DNA from: Paractinoplanes rishiriensis
Lineage (GTDB): Bacteria; Actinomycetota; Actinomycetes; Mycobacteriales; Micromonosporaceae
DNA length: 64,000 nucleotides
Assembly: GCF_016862375.1 (NCBI RefSeq)
Contig: NZ_BOMV01000048.1
Span: 1 to 64,000 of the forward strand
Direction of reading: 5' to 3'
Of this stretch, positions 50,215-57,500 are shown piece after piece (positions within the stretch are counted from its first letter, which is position 1; every line of letters starts with the position of its first letter). The position numbers and the translations under genes are program-made. Under the pieces are notes generated by a model. It was not told where the DNA came from, ran no database searches, and saw nothing but the letters and a program-made list of their open reading frames with translations.

Positions 50215-50726
50215 CGGCTCACCCGCATCCGGTAGGCGAGGGGCTTGGTGCGGCTGGCGATCATGCGGTTGACCGCGTACTCGACGGCCCTTCCCGCCGC
50301 GTCGAAGCTGATCCGGCTGAGTACCAGCAGCGGCTCGTCGCTGGCGATCTCCAGCAGGTCCATCTCGGATTTATCCGGTAAACGGGCCGTGACCGTTTCG
50401 GCAATCTCGGCCGCCGCGTGTCCCAGTTCGGCCAGCGCCGCCACTGCCCCGCCCTTGATCTTCCCCGGCGACGCGAGCGGCGAGCCGACGGCCACCTCCG
50501 CCGGATAGAAGGAGTCGGCGATCTCCACCGGCACGCCGTCGAGCAGCATGAGCCGGCTGCGGCACACCACCTGCCCGTCATCCGGAGTGCTCAGCGCCGC
50601 CCGTACCCCCTCATGGGGTGAAATGACGGAAACGTCGAGAAGTCGCTGAGTGCCCCGCCGCCCTGCTGCCGCAGCCTCGGCCGACCACGCATCGCCCGAC
50701 CCGGCGACGACGTAGGGGTTGCTCAT
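50211..50726 (-). CDS. UTRA-domain protein without DNA-binding part
   Basis: 171 residues. The whole protein is a UTRA ligand-binding domain: GTQRLLDVSVISPHEGVRAAL, VVCRSRLMLLDGVPVEIADSF, LPDKSEMDLLEIASDEPLLVLSRI, RAVEYAVNRMIASRT. No winged helix is present and none is encoded upstream in any frame, so it is either a truncated GntR or a stand-alone partner. GGAGGG precedes the ATG at 50726. It overlaps the complete GntR gene (GTGA); the two could form a heterodimer. Confidence 0.8.
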   Translation of the reverse strand: MSNPYVVAGSGDAWSAEAAAAGRRGTQRLLDVSVISPHEGVRAALSTPDDGQVVCRSRLMLLDGVPVEIADSFYPAEVAVGSPLASPGKIKGGAVAALAELGHAAAEIAETVTARLPDKSEMDLLEIASDEPLLVLSRISFDAAGRAVEYAVNRMIASRTKPLAYRMRVSR

Positions 50727-50785
50727 GACCCTCCGTTCCGGTGCGCTCCGATCATTGTGGACCGTCACCTTACGGCTATAAGCCA

Positions 50786-50802
50786 TTACACAATTTGTGT
50801 AA
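50786..50802. promoter_or_regulatory. 17-bp palindromic operator candidate
   Basis: TTACACAATTTGTGTAA is a perfect palindrome around a central T, AT-rich in a G+C-rich setting. It lies 60 bp upstream of the UTRA-only start (minus) and 54 bp upstream of the small plus-strand gene. On the minus strand a TATAGC follows a TTACAC with 16 bases between, so the palindrome would cover a promoter. It fits a GntR-type site. Confidence 0.7.
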
Positions 50803-50855
50803 CGTAATCCCGTCCGTAGTCGCGCACGTACCCGACGATGTGGGGAGGCACGCGG

Positions 50856-51083
50856 ATGACTGAGGCGTTGCCGCAGCCTGGCGACGTTCTCCTCGTAGGC
50901 GGCGCGGCCAGCGTCCAGTTCCAGGGCGACCGAGCGCTGACCTTCCGCGTGATCCGGGTAGACCCCCGCCTGACTTATACCGGTTGGATATGGATAGACG
51001 GTTATGTCCTGGGCCCCAATGGCGACGCATTAGAACGCAGAGTAATTTTCGTCCGGAGAGACGGCTTGATTAAAAAGCGATAA
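50856..51083 (+). CDS. small conserved-looking protein, unknown
   Basis: 75 residues: LPQPGDVLLVGGAASVQFQGDR followed by LTFRVIRVDPRLTYTGWIWIDGYVL and a basic end (VRRDGLIKKR). Beta-rich by eye, soluble, no recognised domain. GGGAGG seven bases before the ATG supports translation. Divergent from the UTRA-only gene and shares the palindrome region with it, so it may be under the same control. Slightly lower G+C towards its 3' end. Confidence 0.65.
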   Translation: MTEALPQPGDVLLVGGAASVQFQGDRALTFRVIRVDPRLTYTGWIWIDGYVLGPNGDALERRVIFVRRDGLIKKR

Positions 51084-51090
51084 AACCTTT

Positions 51091-51190
51091 GAAGGTACGC
51101 GATATCGGCTGCAACAACCGCATCTGCCGCGAACCGTGGCGCACGGCCGGCCAGCTGCAACACCGGGCCGTTCCCCCCTTCCGGCCCGGC
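51091..51190 (+). repeat. dispersed intergenic repeat, copy B
   Basis: Third copy of the family at 18364-18462 and 20025-20118. GAAGGTACGCG at the start, GCGAACCGTGGCGCAC and GGGCCGTTCCCC inside, CCGGCCCGGC at the end. The shared frame reads TVAHGRPAATPGRSPLPAR and runs on into the VOC gene downstream. Confidence 0.8.
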
Positions 51191-51207
51191 CTGTTGGGAG
51201 GCCCGCG

Positions 51208-51564
51208 TTGCTGAAGAAGATCGACTGCGTCCTGGTGCGAGTGGACGACCTGACCGCGGGCGCCGCTTTCTACGCCGATGCCTTGGGCTTGCGGGTGTTG
51301 TGGCGAGACGAGACGTCGCTGGGCATGGGCCTACCCGAAACGGACGCCGAGGTGGTCCTGCACACCATGGACCTGCCGCCCGAGTGGTCCGTCCACTACC
51401 TGGTGGACGACGTCCGCGCCACAGTCCAATCCTGGCTCGAGGCCGGCCGCCCGATTTCCCGCCCTCCGTTCGAAATCCCGGTGGGTTGGTGCGCCGCCCT
51501 GACCGACCCTTTCCACAACCCCATCTGCATCCTCGACCTGACCAAGGGCCCCCGCCCCGCCTAG
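51208..51564 (+). CDS. VOC-family (glyoxalase-like) protein
   Basis: 118 residues, one vicinal-oxygen-chelate module: KIDCVLVRVDDLTAGAAFY, LGLRVLWRDETSLGMGL, EWSVHYLVDDVRATVQSW, ALTDPFHNPICILD. Function could be lyase, dioxygenase or antibiotic resistance; not resolvable. The TTG at 51208 with GGGAGG six bases upstream is preferred; an in-frame extension to 51136 is repeat copy B. Confidence 0.85.
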   Translation: MLKKIDCVLVRVDDLTAGAAFYADALGLRVLWRDETSLGMGLPETDAEVVLHTMDLPPEWSVHYLVDDVRATVQSWLEAGRPISRPPFEIPVGWCAALTDPFHNPICILDLTKGPRPA

Positions 51565-52262
51565 ATCCCCAGCTCCCGTAGCGGTGCTGCCCCGGTCGGT
51601 TTGGTCGAGCGCGGCCCGATGCCCATGACCTTGGTCGGTGTCGCGAGCAACGTCGACCCGATTGCTCCCAGATCTTGCAGGTTCGCAGTCACGCCGGCGC
51701 GGAGTCGTGCGGGCCGTCGACCGGCGGCGGCCCCTACCGCGGCGGCCCCTTGCAGTCGATCTTGTGGGGTTGCGGTCTTGCCCGGTACCGAGTTCTTCAA
51801 GGTCGTGGATGACGGTGGCCCGTTGCGTCGATCTGTCGTCGTGTCGGGGTAGTCGTGTCGGGTGCTGAATTCGCCAAGGTCCACGATCGGCGCGTCGATC
51901 GCTCGTCTCACCAGGCCGTGCCGTCCAGATTCGCATGCCTTCGGAGCTGCGCGGCGAATCGCGCGCCGCGCAGTCGGGTTGGCTGGGTTTGCGTGTTGCG
52001 GTCCGGCGTGCGCCTCGGGTTCGCGCCCAGGGTGCCCACCTTCTGCGCGCCCAGGGTGCGCGGTCCTCGCAAAGTAAGCGCACAGCAGCGTTATTCCGCC
52101 TATTTCGTATTTGTCACCGAATACGGAGCCCAGGATCGAGCTCGAGCCTCATAGCTCAAACCCTAATGGCCGCCGCGGGATCCGTGCTTCCAGGGCCGGC
52201 AGCGATCTTGGAAGCGGCTCGCAGCGTGCAGCCTGGCATCGCTCGGGCGGCGTAAGTATCTG
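51565..52262. other. 700-bp stretch without a credible gene
   Basis: Frames here on both strands lack ribosome binding sites and read like low-complexity shadow. Visible structure: CGCGCCCAGGGTGC repeated at 52022-52035 and 52046-52059; two similar CAAGGTC motifs (51790-51808, 51867-51885); a hairpin CGTATT/AATACG (52106-52111 with 52120-52125) in an AT-richer patch. It may be decayed sequence or hold an RNA gene. Confidence 0.6.
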
Positions 52263-53873
52263 TCAGCGGTTGGGGGTGATGGCGGCCAGCAGTTCCGGGG
52301 TTCGTTTGTCCAGGACGTCGCCGGCTACTGAGGAGCCGATCAAGTAGGCGGCTGCGCCGTAGGCGATGCCGGCGGGCAGACCTATCCACAGCCACACGTC
52401 GCCTAGCGCCCACGCCACTATCTGCAGCGGGGCCGTGGCGATGATGGCGCCGAACAGGACGCCGAAAGCCAGCAGACCCTTGGCGGGGCCGCCGCCCGAG
52501 GACAGGGCGAACGGATTGGTCGAGTCGGGCAGGGCGTACGCGGCCCGGACCGAGACCGGTAGGACCAGGCCGATCCCCACGCCGTAGGCGGCCACCAGCA
52601 GGCCGAACGTGCTGGGGATGCGGGCCGGGAAGGCGGCCAGGGCACCGACTACCACGGCTACCAGGGCCAGGACCGGGAGCACGTATACCGCGTGGGCGGT
52701 GGCTCGGGACTGGACCTCTACGCGGCCGGGGACGCCGGCCACGACGTTTGCCGCGTAGGCGCTGCCGTCGAAGCCGAACTGGTTGGCCAGCGCCACCGCG
52801 GCCAGCGCGCCGACGAACATGGTCATGGCGCCGGGGGTGCCGCCGCTCAGGGTCAGCGACACGGGCAGGAACAGGCCGGCCATCGAGAACGTGATCAGGG
52901 CGGCTCGGCGTCTCGTCTCGCGCCACCAGTAGCGGATCTCGCGGGCCACCAGGGCGCCGAAGCGGGTGCGCGGCCACGCCCGGAACAGCAGCAGGTCGAC
53001 CGGGGTGCGGTCGGGAGACGTCTGGCGGCGGGCGCCCTCGGCCGCGGTGCCCAGCATCGCGTTTTCCAGGGTGGTATGCCACCAGCGCAGGAGCACCACG
53101 AGGGTGCCGAGGACGATCAAAAGCTTCAGGGGTACGGCCCACGCCCGGCCCGCGGCCACGTCGGTGCCCAGGGAGTACGGGGCACCCAGCGGGGTCCAGC
53201 CGATCACGTCGGCCAGGGCGGCCACGGTGTCCCAGTCGGCTCGCTGGGCGCCGGCCAGGGCGGCCAACTGGAGCGGGCCGATCAGTGCGGCGAAGACGGC
53301 CAGCAGGATGCCGGCCATGTCGCGGGAGCGGCGGGACCGGAGCGCGGTGGCAAAAGCGCTGGTCACCGCTCGGCTGATGGCCACGCAGAGGAACAGGCCG
53401 ACGATGATGCCGGCCAACTGGGCGCCGGCCGCGGCGAGGCCGCCCAGCCGGGACGCCGTGTCGACCATGCCGGCCGTGGCGGCCAGAGTGGACAGCGCGG
53501 GCAGGCCGGCCAGGGCGGCCGCGAACAGGCCGACGACCAGGGTGCGGCGGCGCAGCGGGAGCAGGGCGAAGCGGGCCGGGTCAAGCGATTCGTCGACGCC
53601 GAAGAAGATCAGCGGGAGGAACAGCCAGCCGAGCATCAGGGACGCGCCGCCCAGCGTGGAGAGCATGGCAGCGGCGCGCGGGCTGTCCAGGACGCCGGGG
53701 ATGGCGAACGTGGCGTAGCCGCCGATCGCGAAGACGCCGGCCATGATGACGCCGAGGATGAACAGGACGATCCGGACCGGACGGCCGCGCAGGCCGTTGA
53801 CGGTGAGGCGCAGCTTGAGCCGGACGAACGGCCAGACCCGGACCGGGGGCGGTGCCGTCGTGGTCACAGCCAC
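52263..53873 (-). CDS. ABC exporter permease
   Basis: 536 residues, about 12 membrane helices in two halves separated by a soluble loop (TSPDRTPVDLLLFRAWPRTRF). RYWWRETRRRAALITFSMAGLFLP and LALANQFGFDGSAYA-like segments are typical of actinobacterial ABC-2-type permeases that pair with an ATPase of the same operon. ATG or GTG start at 53873. Overlaps the ATPase gene by ten bases; the two form one transporter. Cargo unknown. Confidence 0.88.
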   Translation of the reverse strand: MAVTTTAPPPVRVWPFVRLKLRLTVNGLRGRPVRIVLFILGVIMAGVFAIGGYATFAIPGVLDSPRAAAMLSTLGGASLMLGWLFLPLIFFGVDESLDPARFALLPLRRRTLVVGLFAAALAGLPALSTLAATAGMVDTASRLGGLAAAGAQLAGIIVGLFLCVAISRAVTSAFATALRSRRSRDMAGILLAVFAALIGPLQLAALAGAQRADWDTVAALADVIGWTPLGAPYSLGTDVAAGRAWAVPLKLLIVLGTLVVLLRWWHTTLENAMLGTAAEGARRQTSPDRTPVDLLLFRAWPRTRFGALVAREIRYWWRETRRRAALITFSMAGLFLPVSLTLSGGTPGAMTMFVGALAAVALANQFGFDGSAYAANVVAGVPGRVEVQSRATAHAVYVLPVLALVAVVVGALAAFPARIPSTFGLLVAAYGVGIGLVLPVSVRAAYALPDSTNPFALSSGGGPAKGLLAFGVLFGAIIATAPLQIVAWALGDVWLWIGLPAGIAYGAAAYLIGSSVAGDVLDKRTPELLAAITPNR

Positions 53874-54643
53874 GCCAGCTCGGAACCGGTGGCCACCCGG
53901 CCGCCGACCACCTGGACGAACACTTCCTCCAGCGACCGGTCGCCGCGCACCTTGTCGAGCGGGCCGTGCATCCGCAGCACGCCGTCCGACATGATCGCCA
54001 CGTGGTCGCAGAGCCGCTCGACGACCTCCATCACGTGACTGGAGAAGACCACGGTGCCGCCGCCGCTCACGAACCGCTGGAGGATGTCGCGGATCAGGGC
54101 GGCCGAGACCGGGTCGACGGCCTCGAACGGTTCGTCCAGCACCAGCAGGCGCGGAGCGTGCAGCAGGGCGCAGGCCAGGCCGATCTTCTTTTTCATGCCG
54201 GCCGAGTAGTCGACCACGAGCGTGCGGTTGCCGGAGCCGAGTTCGAGCACGTCGAGCAACTCGTGGGCGCGCTGGTCGACGACGTCGGAGTCCATCCCGC
54301 GGAGCAACCCGTGGTAGGCCAGCAGCTCGGGACCGGTGAGCCGGTCGAAGTGGCGGACCCCGTCGGGCAGTACGCCGAGCCGCGCCTTGGCGGCCGCCGG
54401 GTCGGCCCAGACGTCGTGGCCGAGGAGGATCGCCTCGCCGGCGTCGGGTCGCAGCAGGCCGACTGCCATCGAGAGGGTGGTGGTCTTGCCGGCACCGTTC
54501 GGACCCAGCAGCCCGTAGAAGGAGCCGGCGGGCACCTCGAGGCTCACGTCGGCGACGGCGAGCTTGGTATCGAAATGCTTGACCAGGCGGCGCAGCGACA
54601 TGGCCGCGACCTGCTCACCTGCGCGTTGGGCCGGCACCGTCAT
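53864..54643 (-). CDS. ABC transporter ATPase
   Basis: 259 residues: Walker A LLGPNGAGKTTTLSMA, a signature read YSAGMKKKIGLA instead of the usual LSGGQ, Walker B LLVLDEPFEAVD, and switch His in VVFSSHVMEVV. ATP hydrolysis drives the overlapping permease. ATG at 54643 is preferred over the longer 54685 frame. A daunorubicin/ABC-2 exporter type by resemblance; no antibiotic genes nearby. Confidence 0.93.
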   Translation of the reverse strand: MTVPAQRAGEQVAAMSLRRLVKHFDTKLAVADVSLEVPAGSFYGLLGPNGAGKTTTLSMAVGLLRPDAGEAILLGHDVWADPAAAKARLGVLPDGVRHFDRLTGPELLAYHGLLRGMDSDVVDQRAHELLDVLELGSGNRTLVVDYSAGMKKKIGLACALLHAPRLLVLDEPFEAVDPVSAALIRDILQRFVSGGGTVVFSSHVMEVVERLCDHVAIMSDGVLRMHGPLDKVRGDRSLEEVFVQVVGGRVATGSELAWL

Positions 54644-54710
54644 GTGCAGACCGTAGCGGGCGGGGGATGGCCCGGACCACCCCATTCACCGGGTGATCCG
54701 GGCGGCTCGC

Positions 54711-55343
54711 CTAACTCACCCGCTCGATCACCGCGCGCCGGATGAGGAACTTGCCCGGTTCGCGAACCTCCTCGAAGGCGGCGTTGTTGAGCAGCACGCA
54801 ACTGCCGGACGGCGTCGCCACCCGTACGGTAATGCTCTTGTTGTTGTCCAGGTTTGTGACCTTGAGGACCGTGCCGATCGGGAAGGTGCCGCTGGCGGCC
54901 GCGGGAGCACCGGCCTCGCCGGAGAGCGTTACGGTCGAACCCTGACAAACCACGTCCCCGGAGCCGGCAGCCGGGGGAGCTTGGGCCGGGGGAGCTTGGG
55001 CCGGGGGAGCTTGGGCCGGGGGAGCTTCCGGGGCCGGGGCTTCGGCTCCCGGAACCGACACGTCCGCCCGGCACCCCGCCGCCGCCCGCCTCTGGTTGAT
55101 CAGATCGACCACGGCCTGCCGATTAGCGATCCGGGCCTCGGCCAGCGCGTCCGGATCGGCCCGCTGCCCGGCGATGAACTGCAGATTCTGCCGCAGCGCC
55201 TGATCGAGCCCCGCGCAGTTCTCGCCCGCGCTGCTGATCCCCGTGCTGACCGCCCACGCCCCGCCGGCCAGCGCCACCGCGACCCCACCGATGATCATCT
55301 TGCGGGTTCGGCCGGTGCTCCGGTTCCGCCGGTATCGGTTCAT
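54711..55343 (-). CDS. secreted protein with RlpA-like C-terminal domain
   Basis: 210 residues. Basic N-terminus and a membrane helix (MIIGGVAVALAGGAWAVS) place the rest outside. Residues about 45-90 form a helical part with Cys, then an APPAQ repeat linker, then a beta domain (GTFPIGTVLKVTNLDNNKSITVRV) that resembles the double-psi barrel of RlpA but lacks an obvious catalytic Asp. Possibly binds peptidoglycan. ATG start at 55343 (MNRYRRNRS). Confidence 0.65.
   Translation of the reverse strand: MNRYRRNRSTGRTRKMIIGGVAVALAGGAWAVSTGISSAGENCAGLDQALRQNLQFIAGQRADPDALAEARIANRQAVVDLINQRRAAAGCRADVSVPGAEAPAPEAPPAQAPPAQAPPAQAPPAAGSGDVVCQGSTVTLSGEAGAPAAASGTFPIGTVLKVTNLDNNKSITVRVATPSGSCVLLNNAAFEEVREPGKFLIRRAVIERVS
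54977..55021. repeat. 15-bp coding tandem repeat, three copies
   Basis: GAGCTTGGGCCGGGG repeats at 54977-54991, 54992-55006 and 55007-55021, then decays. It encodes the APPAQ repeats of the secreted protein linker. Confidence 0.9.
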
Positions 55344-55422
55344 GACGCCCACTCCTTCGCTCGGTTGCCGTTGACTACGACGGCGTCCCGAACCCGGGAT
55401 GGGGGTCTTACCTTAAACATCC

Positions 55423-57048
55423 TTAAATGCGGAGCGACTCCGGAGCGTGCAGCCGGAGCATGGTCGCGCCCACGTCGTGCGGCACCCGCCGGCTGGTCAG
55501 CAGTGACCCGACGATCATCACTAGGAAGGCGAGCGGCACGGTCCACGCGGCCGGCTGCGCGATGAAGTCGGCCATCCACCCGTCCAGCGGCGCCCCCAAC
55601 ACGGTGACCAGGACCGCCACCATCGAGGCCCCGCCGCCGATCAGGATGCCGGCCGCCGCGCCCCAGTCGGTCAGCCCGCGCCACCAGATGCCGAGCACCA
55701 GCAGGGGACAGAAACTTGAGGCCGCGACCGCAAACGCCAAGCCGACGACCCGAGAAACGTCCATATTAGAGACATAAAGCGACAAGAGTACGGGTACGCC
55801 TGCCGCCAGCACCGTGGCCAGCCGGAAGTCCCGCACCGAGCCGCTCCGGTGGTCGGCGTGCAGCACGTCGGTGAACACCACCCCGGCCACGCTGGTGAGC
55901 AGCCCCGACGACGTGGACAGGAAGGCCGCCAGCGCACCCGCCGTGACCAGGGCGCCGAGCAGCCGGCCGAGATGTCCGCCGCCGAGCGCCGCCTCGGGCA
56001 GCATGAGAACCACGGCGTCGGTGCGCCCGGTCATCAGCAACTGCGGCGTATAGATTCGCCCCAGCACACCGTACAAAGTAGGAAATAAATAGAAAAGTCC
56101 AACGAGAGCCAACACGACCAGCGTGGTGCGCCGAGCCGATGCCCCGTCGGGATTGGTGTAAAAGCGCACCAGCACATGCGGCAACCCCATGGTGCCCAGG
56201 AACGTCGCCAGGATCAGTGAATAGGTGGCGAACAGGCTGAAGTCTCCCCCGGGCAGCAGCCAGTCGGCCCCGAACTGGGCGTCAACCGTGCTCACCACCG
56301 GCACCGGATCGCCGGCCTCGAACCGCAACTCCTGCCCCGGCTGCACGGTGACCCCGCCGACCACCGCCTCCTTCTCGATCACCACCGTGGTGGCGGCCGG
56401 GAACACCGCACCCGCCGGCGGGTTCACGGCCGGCCGACCGTCGTGCTGCCACTGCAGGGCCAGGAAGATCACCGGAACGGCCAGCGCGGTCAGCTTCAGC
56501 CAGTACTGGAAGGCCTGCACGAATGTGATCGCGCGCATCCCGCCGAGCGCCACGTTCGCGGTCACCACCACGCCGACCAGCAACGCGCCCCAGACGTACG
56601 AGCCACCACTGACCGTGGTGAAGGTGAGCCCGGCGCCCTGGAGTTGCGGCAGGAGGTAGAGCCAGCCGATGAAGACGACGAAGATGCTGGCCAGCTGCCG
56701 CAGCCGGCGCGAACGCAGGCGCAGCTGGCAGAAGTCGGGCAGGGTGAACGCGCCCGATCGCCGCAGCGGTGCCGCCACGAACAGCAACAGCGCCAGGTAG
56801 CCGGCCGCGAACCCGACTGGATACCAGAGCACGTCCACGCCGTACCGCAAAATGAGGCCGGCCACCCCCAGAAAGGAGGCGGCCGACAGGTATTCGCCGC
56901 TGATCGCGGCGGCGTTCCAGGACGGGCTCACCGAGCGTGAGGCAACCAGAAAATCCGAGGTGGTACGCGCGAAGCGCAGGCCGTAGGCGCCGATGCCGAC
57001 GGTCACCAGGATGACCAGGATCAGGCCCGGGACGAGGTACGGGTTCAC
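55423..57048 (-). CDS. sodium:solute symporter (second SSS pair)
   Basis: 541 residues, about 13 membrane helices. SWNAAAISGEYLSAASFLGVAG is the sodium-site signature, with GGMRAITFVQAFQYWLKL and LGTMGLPHVLVRFYTNPDG following as in the ActP group. A 60-residue beta-rich loop (VVIEKEAVVGGVTVQPGQELRF) between helices is longer than in the product of 46790-48472. GTG start overlaps the stop of the small gene upstream (GTGA). Substrate unknown; carboxylate-type by family. Confidence 0.9.
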   Translation of the reverse strand: MNPYLVPGLILVILVTVGIGAYGLRFARTTSDFLVASRSVSPSWNAAAISGEYLSAASFLGVAGLILRYGVDVLWYPVGFAAGYLALLLFVAAPLRRSGAFTLPDFCQLRLRSRRLRQLASIFVVFIGWLYLLPQLQGAGLTFTTVSGGSYVWGALLVGVVVTANVALGGMRAITFVQAFQYWLKLTALAVPVIFLALQWQHDGRPAVNPPAGAVFPAATTVVIEKEAVVGGVTVQPGQELRFEAGDPVPVVSTVDAQFGADWLLPGGDFSLFATYSLILATFLGTMGLPHVLVRFYTNPDGASARRTTLVVLALVGLFYLFPTLYGVLGRIYTPQLLMTGRTDAVVLMLPEAALGGGHLGRLLGALVTAGALAAFLSTSSGLLTSVAGVVFTDVLHADHRSGSVRDFRLATVLAAGVPVLLSLYVSNMDVSRVVGLAFAVAASSFCPLLVLGIWWRGLTDWGAAAGILIGGGASMVAVLVTVLGAPLDGWMADFIAQPAAWTVPLAFLVMIVGSLLTSRRVPHDVGATMLRLHAPESLRI

Positions 57049-57470
57049 TGCTCGGGCCTGCGGATCACGGCGATGAAGTCCTGCTCGTTGCGTTCGGCCC
57101 AGCGCACGTACGCCCAACCCACGCCGACCAGGAACGGAAACGACAGCACGCCGAGCAGTACCCAGGGCAGGTTCATCCCGAGCACCTTGACCGACCCGAC
57201 CGCGGGTGCCGCCGCGAACAGCAGCGGCAACGCGCCCAGACTGGTCACCACCACCAGGGCGAGGCGCAGGGCGAGCGCGAGCTGGGCGCGGACCAGACCT
57301 TTGACCAGCGCCTCACCCAGCGGGGTCTGTTCCGCGAGGTCCGCGCGGGTGCTGTCGGTGGGACGGCGCCGGGCCGCGACCTCACCGAGCACCACCCGGG
57401 TACGCGGGGGCGGTTCCTCGCCGGTCAACCCCGGTTCCTCACCGGTCAACCCCGGAGTCTCGCCGCTCAT
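57045..57470 (-). CDS. DUF485-like partner of the second symporter
   Basis: 141 residues. The N-terminus repeats GLTGEEP twice; the C-terminal half has two membrane helices (ALRLALVVVTSLGALPLLFAA and LPWVLLGVLSFPFLVGVGWAYV) and ends WAERNEQDFIAVIRRP, much like DUF485 partners. It overlaps the symporter and is presumably its accessory. ATG start preceded directly by a GTG that could also serve. Confidence 0.8.
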   Translation of the reverse strand: MSGETPGLTGEEPGLTGEEPPPRTRVVLGEVAARRRPTDSTRADLAEQTPLGEALVKGLVRAQLALALRLALVVVTSLGALPLLFAAAPAVGSVKVLGMNLPWVLLGVLSFPFLVGVGWAYVRWAERNEQDFIAVIRRPEQ

Positions 57471-57500
57471 CACCGGAGTCTCGCCGCCGCGCGCCGGATG

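Noticed and set aside
51136..51207. N-terminal extension of the VOC protein
   Set aside because: It is the dispersed repeat; a TTG with a good ribosome binding site follows at 51208.
51331..52083. 250-residue minus-strand frame in the empty stretch
   Set aside because: Runs antisense into the VOC gene and has Arg/Asp/Thr-rich shadow composition.
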